Of a stretch of DNA of 64,000 nt, positions 29,863-39,284 are shown one piece after another. This DNA is from Variovorax sp037204085. Its GTDB lineage: Bacteria > Pseudomonadota > Gammaproteobacteria > Burkholderiales > Burkholderiaceae_C. The translations under genes were made by a program, and so were the position numbers. The stretch spans positions 62,001-126,000 of the forward strand of contig NZ_JBBCBW010000001.1 in the NCBI RefSeq assembly GCF_037204085.1, written 5' to 3'. The notes beneath the pieces are model-generated. The model searched no databases, had not been told where the DNA came from, and saw only the letters and a list, made by a program, of their open reading frames with translations. Numbering within the stretch: the first letter of the stretch is position 1; each line of letters starts with the position of its first letter.

Positions 29863-31112
29863 GCCACTGCCGCCGCAAGGCGTATTCGACCAAGGCGCCG
29901 CGCCATGGCCATACCGGCCAGCGAACATGCCAGCGTGGCCGTCCACGTCCAGTGCCAGCCGCCGACACGGTGAGCCACCCATGCCACCGCGGGCGGCGCC
30001 AGGAACTGGCCCAGGGAGGAGGCCTGCTGCATGAGACCGACCGTGGTCGAAACGGTGCTGGGCCCCGGCGCCATGCGCACCCCCAGAAGGAACAGCGTTG
30101 CCGGCACCATGCCGCCGCCCAACGAGAAGACGCACACGGCTGCGTAGCGAAGCGCCGCCGGCAGCCCGAGCGCATCGGCGCCCTGCCCTATTTGCGCGAA
30201 GGCTGCCACGCCTCCCAGCGCCATTGCGCCGAAGCCCAGCTGCAGCAGGCGCTCGGGCCTGACGCCGCGCTGCAGCCAGCGCCCGCCCGCCACATTGCCG
30301 ACGATGTTCATCGCGGCCGCAATGGCGGTGAGCACCGCATTCCAGCCTGGCGGCACACCCGCGCCGGCATAAATGGCCGGAAGGAAGCCGATCACCGCCA
30401 TCCACTGGGCGGAATACACGGCAAATGTCAGCGCGATCATCCAGGGGGCGCGCGCGCCGACTGTCGTGCGCAGCCGCGACGACCATCCCGCTGCTGCACC
30501 GCCCGCAGCACCGGAACGAATCCTGTCCGCTGGTACGGTCAGCCACAGCCAGAGCGCCGCGATGGCCGAAACCGCGGACAGCGCCCACCACCAGTCGGAC
30601 CACCCGCCCCAGGCGATCAAGGCCGGCCCGAGCAGCAGCGCGAGCGCGACGCCGAGCGGCATGTACGCACCCCACAGTCCGAGCGCGGCCTTGTCCGCTC
30701 CAGCCGGCGTCAGCGCGCGAATCAGCCCTGGCCCGGGCATGACCGCCAGCAGAAAGCCGATGCCTTCGGCGGCACGCAGGACCAGCAGCCACCGCACCGC
30801 ATGCGCATCGCCGAAGAGCCCGGTGCCGACTGCGCCGCCGAGAAAGCTGGCAACAACCAACACCAGGAGTCCGGTGAGCATGCTGCGCCGCAAGCCGATG
30901 GTGTCCGCTGCAAGCCCGATTACCAGCCCGAGGGTCATGCTGGCCACTTGGACCAGCGACAGCAGAAAGCCGGCTTCGACCAGACTGATGCCGAGCGAAG
31001 CCTGCAAGGCCGGCACCGCGGGCGGCAGCTTGCCCAGGTGCAGCGCAGCGCTGACGCCGCCGAACAGAACGGCGAAGGCGGCGGCCGGAACGCGTGCGGA
31101 AACGGCGACCAT
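29859..31112 (-). CDS. Major facilitator superfamily transporter
   Basis: 417 residues, about twelve hydrophobic segments with a central loop near residues 195-215. LGLVIGLAADTIGLRRSM between helices 2 and 3 resembles MFS motif A, and LRAAEGIGFL sits at helix 4. It looks like a CynX/NarK-type or drug-efflux-like carrier; substrate cannot be read. Two starts compete: GTG at 31121 overlapping the dgt stop, or ATG at 31112 with GGTGAG four bases upstream; I prefer the latter. Its stop overlaps the DUF1415 start. Confidence 0.85.
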   Translation of the reverse strand: MVAVSARVPAAAFAVLFGGVSAALHLGKLPPAVPALQASLGISLVEAGFLLSLVQVASMTLGLVIGLAADTIGLRRSMLTGLLVLVVASFLGGAVGTGLFGDAHAVRWLLVLRAAEGIGFLLAVMPGPGLIRALTPAGADKAALGLWGAYMPLGVALALLLGPALIAWGGWSDWWWALSAVSAIAALWLWLTVPADRIRSGAAGGAAAGWSSRLRTTVGARAPWMIALTFAVYSAQWMAVIGFLPAIYAGAGVPPGWNAVLTAIAAAMNIVGNVAGGRWLQRGVRPERLLQLGFGAMALGGVAAFAQIGQGADALGLPAALRYAAVCVFSLGGGMVPATLFLLGVRMAPGPSTVSTTVGLMQQASSLGQFLAPPAVAWVAHRVGGWHWTWTATLACSLAGMAMARRLGRIRLAAAVA

Positions 31113-31117
31113 AGAAC

Positions 31118-32248
31118 TCACCCGATGCCCCGTCGGCCCGTGAGCCTTTCGTGCTCGCGCATGGCGAATCGATCGGTCATGCCGGCGATGTAGTCGGCCA
31201 CTGCGCGTTGCCGGTCGCGGCGGTCAGCGTAGGAAGCAGGCATCTCGGCACTCCGCTCGAGGTACGCATCGACCAGCTCCCGCACAACCTGCTGCGCCTG
31301 GTCGGTGGTCTGCGTCACCTGCGGATGCCGATAGAGATTGCGAAACAGGAAGCTCTTGAGCTCGCTGGATTGGGACTGCATGGTTTCGCTGAACGCGACG
31401 AGCGGCGGCGAGTTGCGGACGCCGTCCGCATCGGCGGGTGCAGCCCTTTCGATGTTTGCACGAGTGGCGTCGATCACGTCATAGACTTGAGCGCTCAGCA
31501 TGCGCCGGATCGTCTCGTAGAGCACGCGCCGCCCTTCCAGCCCGGGGTACTCGGCGAGCGCCTCGCGACGGTAGCGCTCGAAAAGCTCCACCTCGCCAAG
31601 CTGCTCGACGCTGATGAGCCCCGAGCGCACGCCGTCATCGATGTCGTGGGCGTTGTAGGCGATGGCGTCCGCCAGGTTGCACAGCTGCGCCTCGAGCGCA
31701 GGCTGGGTGCGATCGAGGAAGCGCCGGGCCACGCCGTTGGGTTCGGCGGCTTCCAGGCGCTCGGCATTGGCGCGCGAACAGTGCTTGAGAATGCCCTCGC
31801 GGGTCTCGAAGCTGAGATTCAGGCCGTCGTATTGCGGGTAGCGGTGCTCCAGCGCATCGACCACGCGCAGGCTCTGCAGGTTGTGCTCGAAGCCGCCGTG
31901 GCTTTCCATGCAGGCATTGAGCGCATCCTGCCCCGCGTGGCCGAACGGCGTGTGGCCGAGGTCGTGCGCCAGGGCAATGGCCTCCACCAGGTCTTCGTTG
32001 AGGCGCAAGGCGCGCGCGATGGAACGGCCGAGCTGCGCCACCTCGAGCGAATGCGTGAGCCGGGTGCGGAACAGGTCGCCTTCATGGTTCAGGAACACCT
32101 GCGTCTTGTAGACCAGGCGCCGGAACGCGGTGGAATGCACGATGCGGTCGCGGTCGCGCTGGAAGGCATCGCGCGTGGGTGCGGGCGGCTCGGCATGGCG
32201 CCGCCCGCGCGAGCGCGCGGGGTGGCAGGCATAGGCCGCAAGACTCAT
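31118..32248 (-). CDS. dgt: Deoxyguanosinetriphosphate triphosphohydrolase-like protein
   Basis: 376 residues of the HD superfamily. DRIVHSTAFRRLVYKTQV, RTRLTHSLEV and the metal-binding AHDLGHTPFGHAGQD place it in the dGTPase-like class, with YNAHDIDDG providing the later His/Asp ligands. These enzymes split dNTPs to nucleoside and triphosphate. The start MSLAAYACHP (32248) lies 22 bp after aroB. The aroK-aroB-dgt order is common in betaproteobacteria. Exact nucleotide preference is not predictable. Confidence 0.92.
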   Translation of the reverse strand: MSLAAYACHPARSRGRRHAEPPAPTRDAFQRDRDRIVHSTAFRRLVYKTQVFLNHEGDLFRTRLTHSLEVAQLGRSIARALRLNEDLVEAIALAHDLGHTPFGHAGQDALNACMESHGGFEHNLQSLRVVDALEHRYPQYDGLNLSFETREGILKHCSRANAERLEAAEPNGVARRFLDRTQPALEAQLCNLADAIAYNAHDIDDGVRSGLISVEQLGEVELFERYRREALAEYPGLEGRRVLYETIRRMLSAQVYDVIDATRANIERAAPADADGVRNSPPLVAFSETMQSQSSELKSFLFRNLYRHPQVTQTTDQAQQVVRELVDAYLERSAEMPASYADRRDRQRAVADYIAGMTDRFAMREHERLTGRRGIG

Positions 32249-32270
32249 CGGCGCACCCTTGGCGCTGCGC

Positions 32271-33383
32271 TCATCCGGCGCTGCAGCACTGCGCGAGCAC
32301 CTCGCGCACCAGCGCATCTGGCGCGCTGCTGACCGCGGCGGAGCCCGACTTGTCGATGACCACGAAGCGGATCTCGCCGGCTTCGGACTTCTTGTCGACC
32401 CGCATCAGTTCAAGGTACCGGTCGGCATCCAGCGCCGGACCGACCGTCGGCAGGCCGGCGCGTTCGATCAACCGCGTGAGCCGCTCGACAAAGGCGGCAT
32501 CGACGCCGCCGAGCCGCTGCGACAGGTGCGCCGCCATGACCATGCCGCAGCCGACCGCCTCACCGTGCAGCCATTCGCCATAGCCCAGGCCCGATTCGAT
32601 GGCATGGCCGAAGGTGTGGCCGAAGTTGAGAATGGCGCGCAGACCGGTTTCGCGCTCGTCCTGCCCGACGACCAGCGCCTTGATCTCGCAGCTGCGCTTG
32701 ACGGCATAGGCCAGCGCAGCAGGGTCGCGGGCCACCAGCGCATCGATGTTCGCCTCGATCCAGTCGAAGAACGCCATGTCGTGAATGGGTCCGTATTTGA
32801 TGACTTCGGCCAGGCCCGCGCTCAGTTCCCGCGGCGGCAGCGTCTGCAGCGTGGCCAAGTCGCACACCACGAGCTGCGGCTGATAAAACGCGCCGATCAT
32901 GTTCTTGCCGAGCGGGTGGTTGATGGCGGTCTTGCCTCCCACCGACGAATCGACCTGCGCCAGCAGCGTGGTCGGCACCTGCACGAACGGCACGCCGCGC
33001 ATGTAGCTGGCGGCGGCAAAGCCTGTCATGTCGCCCACCACGCCGCCGCCCAGGGCGAACAGCACGGTCTTCCGGTCGCTGCCGTGGCCGAGCAGCGCAT
33101 CGAAGATCAGGTTCAGGGTCTGCAGGTTCTTGTGCGCCTCGCCGTCAGGCAACTCGAGCAGATGCACGGTGCGGAAACTGCCGGCCAGCGCGGCGCGCAG
33201 CGCCTTGGCGTAGAGCGGTGCCACCGTGGTGTTGCTGACGATCAGCGCGCTCACAGCGTCGGGTGCCGCGGCAAAGCTCGAAGGGTCGCCGAGCAGGCCG
33301 GCGCCAATGAGGATGGGATAGCTGCGCTCGCCGAGCTGGATATCGACGCGTTCTGGCGGGGCGGAAGGTGCGGGCAAAGGCAT
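32271..33383 (-). CDS. aroB: 3-dehydroquinate synthase
   Basis: AroB (370 residues) converts DAHP to 3-dehydroquinate, step 2 of the shikimate pathway, using NAD and a divalent metal. GGGVVGDMTGFAAASYMRGVPF is represented as GGGVVGDMTGF, followed by TTLLAQVDSSVGGKTAIN, GLAEVIKYG and NFGHTFGHAIE with the metal-binding His. It starts MPLPAPSAPPERVD, 31 bp after aroK. Confidence 0.97.
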   Translation of the reverse strand: MPLPAPSAPPERVDIQLGERSYPILIGAGLLGDPSSFAAAPDAVSALIVSNTTVAPLYAKALRAALAGSFRTVHLLELPDGEAHKNLQTLNLIFDALLGHGSDRKTVLFALGGGVVGDMTGFAAASYMRGVPFVQVPTTLLAQVDSSVGGKTAINHPLGKNMIGAFYQPQLVVCDLATLQTLPPRELSAGLAEVIKYGPIHDMAFFDWIEANIDALVARDPAALAYAVKRSCEIKALVVGQDERETGLRAILNFGHTFGHAIESGLGYGEWLHGEAVGCGMVMAAHLSQRLGGVDAAFVERLTRLIERAGLPTVGPALDADRYLELMRVDKKSEAGEIRFVVIDKSGSAAVSSAPDALVREVLAQCCSAG

Positions 33384-33414
33384 GCCGCGAGTTTAGGCGC
33401 TGCGGGCGGGTGGC

Positions 33415-33963
33415 TCAGCCAGTGGGTTCTTCCGGGTGCGCTCCCGGCTCCACGATGCCGGCGAGCTCCAGCTGCATGACGATGATGTTCACCAGCATGG
33501 CGATCGATGGGCGCCCCGTGTCGACCACGTCGTGGGCCGTTTCCCTGTATAACGGATCGCGCGCATCGTGCAGTTCGCGCAGCCGCCCGAGCGGATCGGC
33601 CACCTGCAAGAGAGGCCGCTTGACGTCGTGCCGCAAGCGGCGAAACAGGTCTTCGGGGGAAGAGCGCAGGTAGATCACATGGAAGTGATCCCGCAGCTGC
33701 TTGCGATTGACCTCCCGCAAAACCGCCCCGCCTCCCGTGGCAAGCACGCCGTGCGGCTGCGCGCAGAGGTCGGCAATGACGGTCTGCTCGAGGTCCCGGA
33801 AAGCGATTTCGCCTTCGCGCTCGAAGTAATCGCGAATCGAGCAGCCGATGCGGTGCTCGATCACGTGGTCGGTATCGACGAACGGAAGACTGAGGCGTGC
33901 GCCCAGGCGCCGCCCCACTGCGGATTTACCGGCGCCGGGCAAACCGACGAGTGCGACCGCCAC
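33415..33963 (-). CDS. aroK: Shikimate kinase
   Basis: AroK (182 residues) phosphorylates shikimate. Walker A GLPGAGKSAVGR, the shikimate-binding DTD motif in PFVDTDHVIE, FRDLE, and TGGGAV are present, with an adenine-loop Arg further on. The start is GTG (33961-33963), giving MAVALVGLPG; no in-frame ATG exists close by. It follows pilQ by 23 bp, the classical pilQ-aroK-aroB arrangement. Confidence 0.95.
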   Translation of the reverse strand: MAVALVGLPGAGKSAVGRRLGARLSLPFVDTDHVIEHRIGCSIRDYFEREGEIAFRDLEQTVIADLCAQPHGVLATGGGAVLREVNRKQLRDHFHVIYLRSSPEDLFRRLRHDVKRPLLQVADPLGRLRELHDARDPLYRETAHDVVDTGRPSIAMLVNIIVMQLELAGIVEPGAHPEEPTG

Positions 33964-33986
33964 GCGGTGGCTGCTACGCCCGCGCG

Positions 33987-36125
33987 TCAGCGCGCGGCGT
34001 TGCGGTCGGTAATCATCTTCGGAGTGATAAAGACGAGCATTTCGGTCTTGTTGGCAACGCGTTCGCGCTTGCGGAACAGTGCCCCCAGGTAGGGCACTTC
34101 ACCCAGCACCGGCACGCGCGATTCGTCATTGGTTTCGGTGAGTTCGAAGATACCACCGATGACGACCGTGCCGCCGTTCTCGACCAGCACTTCGGTCTGC
34201 ACGTGCTTGGTGTTGATGGCCGGGCCCGCCGAAGTGTTGACGCCGCGGGCATCCTTGCTCACGTCCAGGGTCAGGATGATGTTGCCTTCAGGCGTGATCT
34301 GGGGCGTGACTTCGAGCTTCAGCACCGCCTTGCGGAACGAGATCGAGGTTGCGCCACTGGACGTGGCCTGCTGGTAGGGGATTTCTTCACCCTGCTCGAT
34401 CAGCGCCTTGGTCTGGTCGGCGGTGATGACTCGGGGGCTCGATACCAGCTTGCCCTTGCCGTCGGCTTCGAGCGCCGAGATCTCGAGGTTCAACATGCGC
34501 GACAAGCTCGAGTTGAACAGCGAGATCGCGAAGGTACCGGGCGAATTGCCGGTGCCGCCGGCATCGCCTGCGGGCAGGTTGATGAAGTTGGAGTTGGTCC
34601 AGGTGGCTGCTGCGGCGCCGACGCCACCGGTGGTGGCGGGCATGACGCCGACGGTGCCGTATGCCGGATTGCCGTTGGCCGACGCGACGCGTTCGCGGGA
34701 GATACCGCCGCCCAGACGCACGCCGAGCGACTTGCCGAAGGTGTCGGAGGCTTCCACGATGCGCGCTTCGATCAGCACCTGGCGAACCGGAATGTCGAGC
34801 TTCTGGATCAGTTCGCTCACCTGTGCAAGACGCGACGGAACGTCGGAGACGAACAGCTGGTTGGTGCGCGACTCCGCGATCACGCTGCCGCGCGGGCTCA
34901 GGATGCGAGTGGTGGTGCCGGAGCCGCCACCGCCGCCGGACGAGGCGCCGGTGCCGGTCAGGCCTTGGGCAATGGCAATCGCCTTGGTGTAGTTGAGCTG
35001 GAACGACTGGGTGCGCAGCGGCTCAAGGTTCTCGATCGCAGCCTTGGCTTCGAACTCGAGCTTTTCCTTGGCGTTGATTTCGTCCTTGGGCGCAATCCAC
35101 AGCACGCTGCCGTTCTTGCGCATGCCCAGGTTCTTCGCCTGCATGATGATGTCCAGGGCCTGGTCCCATGGCACGTCCTTCAGGCGCAGCGTCAGCGCGC
35201 CGGTGACCGAGTCGGAGGTCACGATGTTGAAGTTCGTGAAGTCGGCGATCACCTGCAGCAGCGAGCGGATCTCGATGTTCTGGAAATTAAGCGAGAGCTT
35301 CTCGCCGTTGTAGCCCACGCCTTGCGTCAGCTTGGTCGGATCGACCTTGCGGGCACGCACTTCGACGACGAACTGGTTCTCGCTCTGGTAGGCGCTGTGC
35401 TCCCAGTCGCCCTTGGCCTCGATCGTCATGCGAACGCGGTCGCCGGACTGTTGCGAGGTAATCAGCTGGACCGGCGTGTTGAAGTCGGCCACGTCGAGGC
35501 GGCGGCGCAGGCCTTCGGGCAGCGTCGACTTGGTGAACTCGACGACGAGGTTCTTGCCCTGCTGCTTGACGTCGACGCCCACCTGGTTGTTCGGCAGGTC
35601 GACGATCACGCGGCCGGTGTTCTCGGAACCGAGGCGGAAGTCGACGTCGCGCAGCGGCAGCGTGTCCCGGTTGCGGTTCTCGGCAAACACGGTGGGCGTG
35701 GACGAAGCCAGCGCCGTTCCGGCCGCGGGCTCCAGAATCACCAGCAGCGACTTGCCCTGGATTTCGGTCTTGTAGGCGGTCGCCTGCTTGAGGTTCAGCA
35801 CCACGCGGCTGCGCTCGCCGGCCTGAACCACGTTGACGGAGCGCAGGTTGCCCTGGTTCACCTCGATGGCGGAGCGCCCGATGGCGTTGGTCACGCCCGG
35901 GAAATCAAGCGCAATGCGCGCCGGGGTCTGAACGGCAAAGCCGGTCGGCACGGCCGAGAGCGGCTGGGCCAGATCGATACGGATGACCTCGGCGCCGGAT
36001 TGCGTCGAACTGGTCACCGCTTCGATGGCGTTTTGCGCATGCGCCATGGCAAACGCGCCGAATGCCAGCAGACCCAGCCCGGCAGCTCGCAGCCGCTGTG
36101 CCATTGTTGATTTTTTCTGATTCAT
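33987..36125 (-). CDS. pilQ: Type IV pilus secretin PilQ
   Basis: 712 residues. A signal peptide (ending AMAHA, about residue 30) is followed by AMIN domains (about 35-250), an STN/N0-like region (LSLNFQNIEIRSLLQVIADFTNFN), a secretin N-domain, and the C-terminal secretin barrel with VLIEARIVEASDTFGKSLGVRL and the end motif VPVLGEVPYLGALFR. A Gly-rich stretch separates the N-domain from the barrel. PilQ is the outer-membrane gate for type IV pili. Its ATG overlaps the pilP stop. Confidence 0.96.
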   Translation of the reverse strand: MNQKKSTMAQRLRAAGLGLLAFGAFAMAHAQNAIEAVTSSTQSGAEVIRIDLAQPLSAVPTGFAVQTPARIALDFPGVTNAIGRSAIEVNQGNLRSVNVVQAGERSRVVLNLKQATAYKTEIQGKSLLVILEPAAGTALASSTPTVFAENRNRDTLPLRDVDFRLGSENTGRVIVDLPNNQVGVDVKQQGKNLVVEFTKSTLPEGLRRRLDVADFNTPVQLITSQQSGDRVRMTIEAKGDWEHSAYQSENQFVVEVRARKVDPTKLTQGVGYNGEKLSLNFQNIEIRSLLQVIADFTNFNIVTSDSVTGALTLRLKDVPWDQALDIIMQAKNLGMRKNGSVLWIAPKDEINAKEKLEFEAKAAIENLEPLRTQSFQLNYTKAIAIAQGLTGTGASSGGGGGSGTTTRILSPRGSVIAESRTNQLFVSDVPSRLAQVSELIQKLDIPVRQVLIEARIVEASDTFGKSLGVRLGGGISRERVASANGNPAYGTVGVMPATTGGVGAAAATWTNSNFINLPAGDAGGTGNSPGTFAISLFNSSLSRMLNLEISALEADGKGKLVSSPRVITADQTKALIEQGEEIPYQQATSSGATSISFRKAVLKLEVTPQITPEGNIILTLDVSKDARGVNTSAGPAINTKHVQTEVLVENGGTVVIGGIFELTETNDESRVPVLGEVPYLGALFRKRERVANKTEMLVFITPKMITDRNAAR

Positions 36126-36664
36126 TTCGCACTCTCTTGCAGCTGCAATGTCGCCACGCGTTCGATCCATTCACCGGCGGCGTCTTGCACGATTTCACGC
36201 AAGGCGACTTCGGTTTCGTTGATACGGGTAATGCGCCCGTAGTTGAGCCCCAGGTACTCGCCGACGCGCACCTTGTAGAGGAGCTTGTCGACACGGACCA
36301 GCGCCACCGGCTGGCCGTTGCGGTTCATACTGCCCACCATGGCCATCGAGTCGAGCGGGAAGGCTTCGAGCGCTTCCTTGCGGCGCGCCAGTTCAGGCGC
36401 GATCAGCTCCGACGTGCTGGGCTGGTTCGATTCGCGGCGCAGTGCCTGCGTGAGCTTCAGCAGGTTGAACGGCTCGAAAGCAGCCCCTTCGGTATAGGTC
36501 TGGGGCGTGAATTTCTTGGGCTCGGTAATCGGCGGCACATTGGGCTTTACCTGGGCGCGCTGCTCGACCATCCAGCGGCGCAGGTCTTCCTGCTCCGAAT
36601 CGGCACAGGCGCTCAAGCCCATCGCGGCCGCTGCCAGCCACAGGAGTTTGGCGATCGTCCTCAT
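36122..36664 (-). CDS. pilP: Type IV pilus inner-membrane lipoprotein PilP
   Basis: 180 residues. Lipobox LSAC (Cys20), an extended linker, then the beta-rich PilP domain with FPLDSMAMVGSM, VRVDKLLYKVRVGEYLGLNYGRIT and the C-terminal LQLQESAK. PilP links the PilMNO complex to PilQ. Both ends use ATGA overlaps, with pilO upstream and pilQ downstream. Confidence 0.93.
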   Translation of the reverse strand: MRTIAKLLWLAAAAMGLSACADSEQEDLRRWMVEQRAQVKPNVPPITEPKKFTPQTYTEGAAFEPFNLLKLTQALRRESNQPSTSELIAPELARRKEALEAFPLDSMAMVGSMNRNGQPVALVRVDKLLYKVRVGEYLGLNYGRITRINETEVALREIVQDAAGEWIERVATLQLQESAK

Positions 36665-37341
36665 TTCTTCGCCTTTGGCGCCGCAGCGCGTTTCTGGGCC
36701 GCGCGCTCTTCGTCATCGAGATAACGGTAGGTGCGGGCCGTGGCATCCATCGTCAGGGCGCCGTCCTTGTCTTTTTGCGGAGTGATCGTCAGGTTGTTCA
36801 GCGTCACGATGCGCGAAAGGCCCGCGACGTCGGCGGCAAACGAGCCGATGTCGTGGTAGCGGCCGGTCACGCGCACGGCGATCGGCAGTTCCGCGTAGTA
36901 GTCTTTCACCGAAACCTGCCCCGGACGGAACAGTTCGAACTGCAGGCTGCGGCCGAGGCCGGCCTGGTTGATGTCGGACAGCAGTGCGTCCATTTCCGCC
37001 TTGCTTGGCAGCTGCTTCTCGAGCAGCGTCACATATTGCTGCACCTGCTCGCGCTGCTTCTTCAGCAGCTCGAGGTTGGCGGCCAGTGCGACCTTCTTCT
37101 GGTAGTCGGCGCGCAGCGTGACTTCCTTGGCACGTTCGCTTTCGAGCTCGTCGTTCGAGTTGGTGAGCCACAGGAACCACAGGCCGACCAGCACCATTGC
37201 CGTCACCGCCAGGCACAAGGCATAGCGGGGCACTGGCGGCCAGCTGGCCGGATCGTTCGGATTCAGATTGCGGAACTGGTCACCGAAGCCACGGAATGCG
37301 GCGGCGATATCTATCTTTTGAGAGGGGCGATTGCTTGCCAT
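36661..37341 (-). CDS. pilO: Type IV pilus alignment protein PilO
   Basis: 226 residues. A cytosolic N-terminus, one membrane helix (YALCLAVTAMVLVGLWFLWL, about 40-59), a coiled coil (about 62-110) and a ferredoxin-like periplasmic domain including PIAVRVTGRYHDIGSFAADVAGL. The C-terminal tail is Lys/Ala-rich. It pairs with PilN in the alignment subcomplex. The gap to pilN is 8 bp. Confidence 0.92.
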   Translation of the reverse strand: MASNRPSQKIDIAAAFRGFGDQFRNLNPNDPASWPPVPRYALCLAVTAMVLVGLWFLWLTNSNDELESERAKEVTLRADYQKKVALAANLELLKKQREQVQQYVTLLEKQLPSKAEMDALLSDINQAGLGRSLQFELFRPGQVSVKDYYAELPIAVRVTGRYHDIGSFAADVAGLSRIVTLNNLTITPQKDKDGALTMDATARTYRYLDDEERAAQKRAAAPKAKK

Positions 37342-37349
37342 GATCCGTC

Positions 37350-37970
37350 CTACCCCTTGACCTGCGCCGCTGTGGCCAAGGCTTTCTCAGCCGCGGCCTT
37401 CTGCGCGTCGGTCGGCCGCTTGAGGCCGATGCGCATCGTGAAGTTCGCCACGCGGCGCTGGTCGCGCTGGCTCAGGCTCACCGTTGCGGAAGTAATTTCG
37501 ACCAGCTCCGGCTTGACCAGCCACGGGCTGTTGTTGCCCAGGTTGCGCAGCAGTTCGGAAACACGCTCGTTCGACTGCGCCATGCCTTGCAGCGTGACCG
37601 TCTGGTTGTCCTGCTTCATGCTGGTGATGTAGGCGCCGTCGGGCAGTTGCCGAACCAGTTCATTGAGCAGGTGCACCGGCAGGTTGCGGTCGCCCTGGAG
37701 GTCTTCGACCGCCTGCTGGCGTGCGCGCAGGGCTGCAATTTCCTGTTGGAGCGTCGAGATCTCCTTGATCTCGGCATCGAGCTTGGTGATCTCGGTCTTC
37801 AGGAAATTGTTCTTGGCCTGCTGGGCCGAGATTTGCGCCTCGAACCAGAGAAAGCCGAGGCCCGCAATCACGCCACCCAGGATGGCCGCAGCGCCCAAGG
37901 TGCCGTAGAAGGCTTCGCGACGCCGCTTGCGTGCGGCTTCGCGATGCGGAAGCAAATTGATGAGGATCAC
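37350..37970 (-). CDS. pilN: Type IV pilus alignment protein PilN
   Basis: 206 residues starting with the conserved INLLPHRE, the PilM-binding motif, then one membrane helix (about 22-44), a coiled coil (about 45-95) and a periplasmic domain. The start codon is GTG (37968-37970) and overlaps the pilM stop as GTGA. The short N-terminal tail inserts into a groove of PilM in the known complex. Confidence 0.93.
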   Translation of the reverse strand: MILINLLPHREAARKRRREAFYGTLGAAAILGGVIAGLGFLWFEAQISAQQAKNNFLKTEITKLDAEIKEISTLQQEIAALRARQQAVEDLQGDRNLPVHLLNELVRQLPDGAYITSMKQDNQTVTLQGMAQSNERVSELLRNLGNNSPWLVKPELVEITSATVSLSQRDQRRVANFTMRIGLKRPTDAQKAAAEKALATAAQVKG

Positions 37971-39046
37971 TGCACGAACCTCCGCATGGCGAGACCGCAG
38001 GAGGTCAGATAGGAAGGCGCCTCGCGCCGGACCTTCTTCTCACGGATGTTGGGACCCATCTCCATGCCATCGAACGGATTCACGAGTGAACAGGCAAAGG
38101 AGGTCTGACGGGTGACAGCGCTGGTCAGGCTCGGCAGCGAAGCCGAACCGCCCGCGAGCAGCACATAGTCGACGCGGTTGTGCGGCGTGCTGGTAAAGAA
38201 GAACTGCAAAGCACGGGCAATTTCCTGCGCAATGCTTTCCACGAAAGGCTTCAGCACGCTGGAGCCGTAGTCGTCAGGCAAATCTCCGCTGCGCTTCTTG
38301 GCTTCGGCCTCTTCGGCGGAAAAACCGTATTGGCGGACGATCAGTTGCGTCAGTTGCGCGCCGCCGAAAGCCTGGTCGCGGTCGTACAGCACTTCCTGGT
38401 TGCGCAGCACCTGCATGCTGGTGGTGAAAGCGCCCACCTCGAAAAGCGCCACGACAGCGTCGAGGCCCTTGCCCGGCAGCTGCTCGATCAGGCGAGAGGT
38501 CGCCAGGCGCGACGCATAAGACTCGACGTCCAGGATCATCGCCTTCAGGCCGGCCGCTTCAGCCAGTCCTTCGCGGTCCTGAACCTTTTCCTTGCGGGAC
38601 GCGGCAATCAGCACCTCGACATCGCCGGCAGAGGCGGCGCTCTGGCCGGTTACACAGAAATCAAGACTGACTTCGTCCAGCGAAAAGGGGATGTATTGGT
38701 TGGCTTCGGACTCGACCTGGAGCTCGAGTTCCTGCTCGCTCATGCCGCCAGGAAGAATGATCTTCTTGGTAATGACAGCCGAAGGAGGCAGCGCCAGCGC
38801 CACGTTGCGCGTGCGGGTGCCGCTCTTGCGCACGACGCGGCGGACGGCTTCGGCCACTTCATCGAACTTTTCGACGTTGCCGTCAGTGATCCAGCCCCGC
38901 TCGAGGGGTTCGATCGCGCACCGCTCCAGAACCAGCTTGCCGCTGGCCTCACGGCCGAGCTCGACCAGCTTGACGCTGGACGAACTGACGTCCAAGCCGA
39001 GCATGGGGGCGTTCTGACGACGAAACAATGATCCGAAAGCAGCCAA
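37967..39046 (-). CDS. pilM: Type IV pilus actin-like protein PilM
   Basis: 359 residues, FtsA-like ATP-binding fold: LGLDVSSSSVKLVEL, the VALALPPSAVITKKI strand, ALFEVGAFTTSM and VLLAGGSASLPSL. The likely start is TTG at 39046, which gives LAAFGSLFRRQNAPMLGLD as in relatives that begin just before GSLFRR; AAAGGGA lies seven bases upstream. The first ATG (39004) would cut this conserved tip. A promoter with an extended -10 lies about 57 bases upstream. It heads the pilMNOPQ-aroKB-dgt run. Confidence 0.9.
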   Translation of the reverse strand: MAAFGSLFRRQNAPMLGLDVSSSSVKLVELGREASGKLVLERCAIEPLERGWITDGNVEKFDEVAEAVRRVVRKSGTRTRNVALALPPSAVITKKIILPGGMSEQELELQVESEANQYIPFSLDEVSLDFCVTGQSAASAGDVEVLIAASRKEKVQDREGLAEAAGLKAMILDVESYASRLATSRLIEQLPGKGLDAVVALFEVGAFTTSMQVLRNQEVLYDRDQAFGGAQLTQLIVRQYGFSAEEAEAKKRSGDLPDDYGSSVLKPFVESIAQEIARALQFFFTSTPHNRVDYVLLAGGSASLPSLTSAVTRQTSFACSLVNPFDGMEMGPNIREKKVRREAPSYLTSCGLAMRRFVQ

Positions 39047-39102
39047 GTTAGGTCCCTTTACCCCTGCATTTGTAACCAATGGAAAAAATTGCGTTCGGTT
39101 GC

Positions 39103-39131
39103 ATGCTAGCAGGAGGCGTACCGGCAACCAA
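39103..39131 (-). promoter_or_regulatory. Probable promoter of the pilMNOPQ operon
   Basis: On the minus strand TTGGTT (39126-39131), a 17-bp spacer and TAGCAT (39103-39108) preceded by TG (extended -10). Transcription would start near 39096, leaving a leader of about 50 bases before the TTG start of pilM. A TTGACA also occurs at about 39162-39167 but has no fitting -10. Confidence 0.5.
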
Positions 39132-39255
39132 GCAACCGCGGGCTCCAAACCCGGGGACCGTTGTCAAAAGCTGACGTTGAAGCCACATTCAGTAACTTTT
39201 GGTTTAGCCCGCAACGATGCGCCAAAGTTCGGTCCTCGGCAAGAGGGCGGCTTTT

Positions 39256-39261
39256 TATAAT
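39256..39261 (+). promoter_or_regulatory. TATAAT -10 box ahead of the PBP1A gene
   Basis: A perfect TATAAT lies in a GC-rich region 24 bp before the PBP1A ATG. No good -35 is seen at the right distance. If it is used, transcription starts near 39268, which would exclude the upstream GTG (39267) as start codon and leave a leader under 20 bases. Confidence 0.45.
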
Positions 39262-39284
39262 GTCAGGTGATTCTCCGGGCCCAC

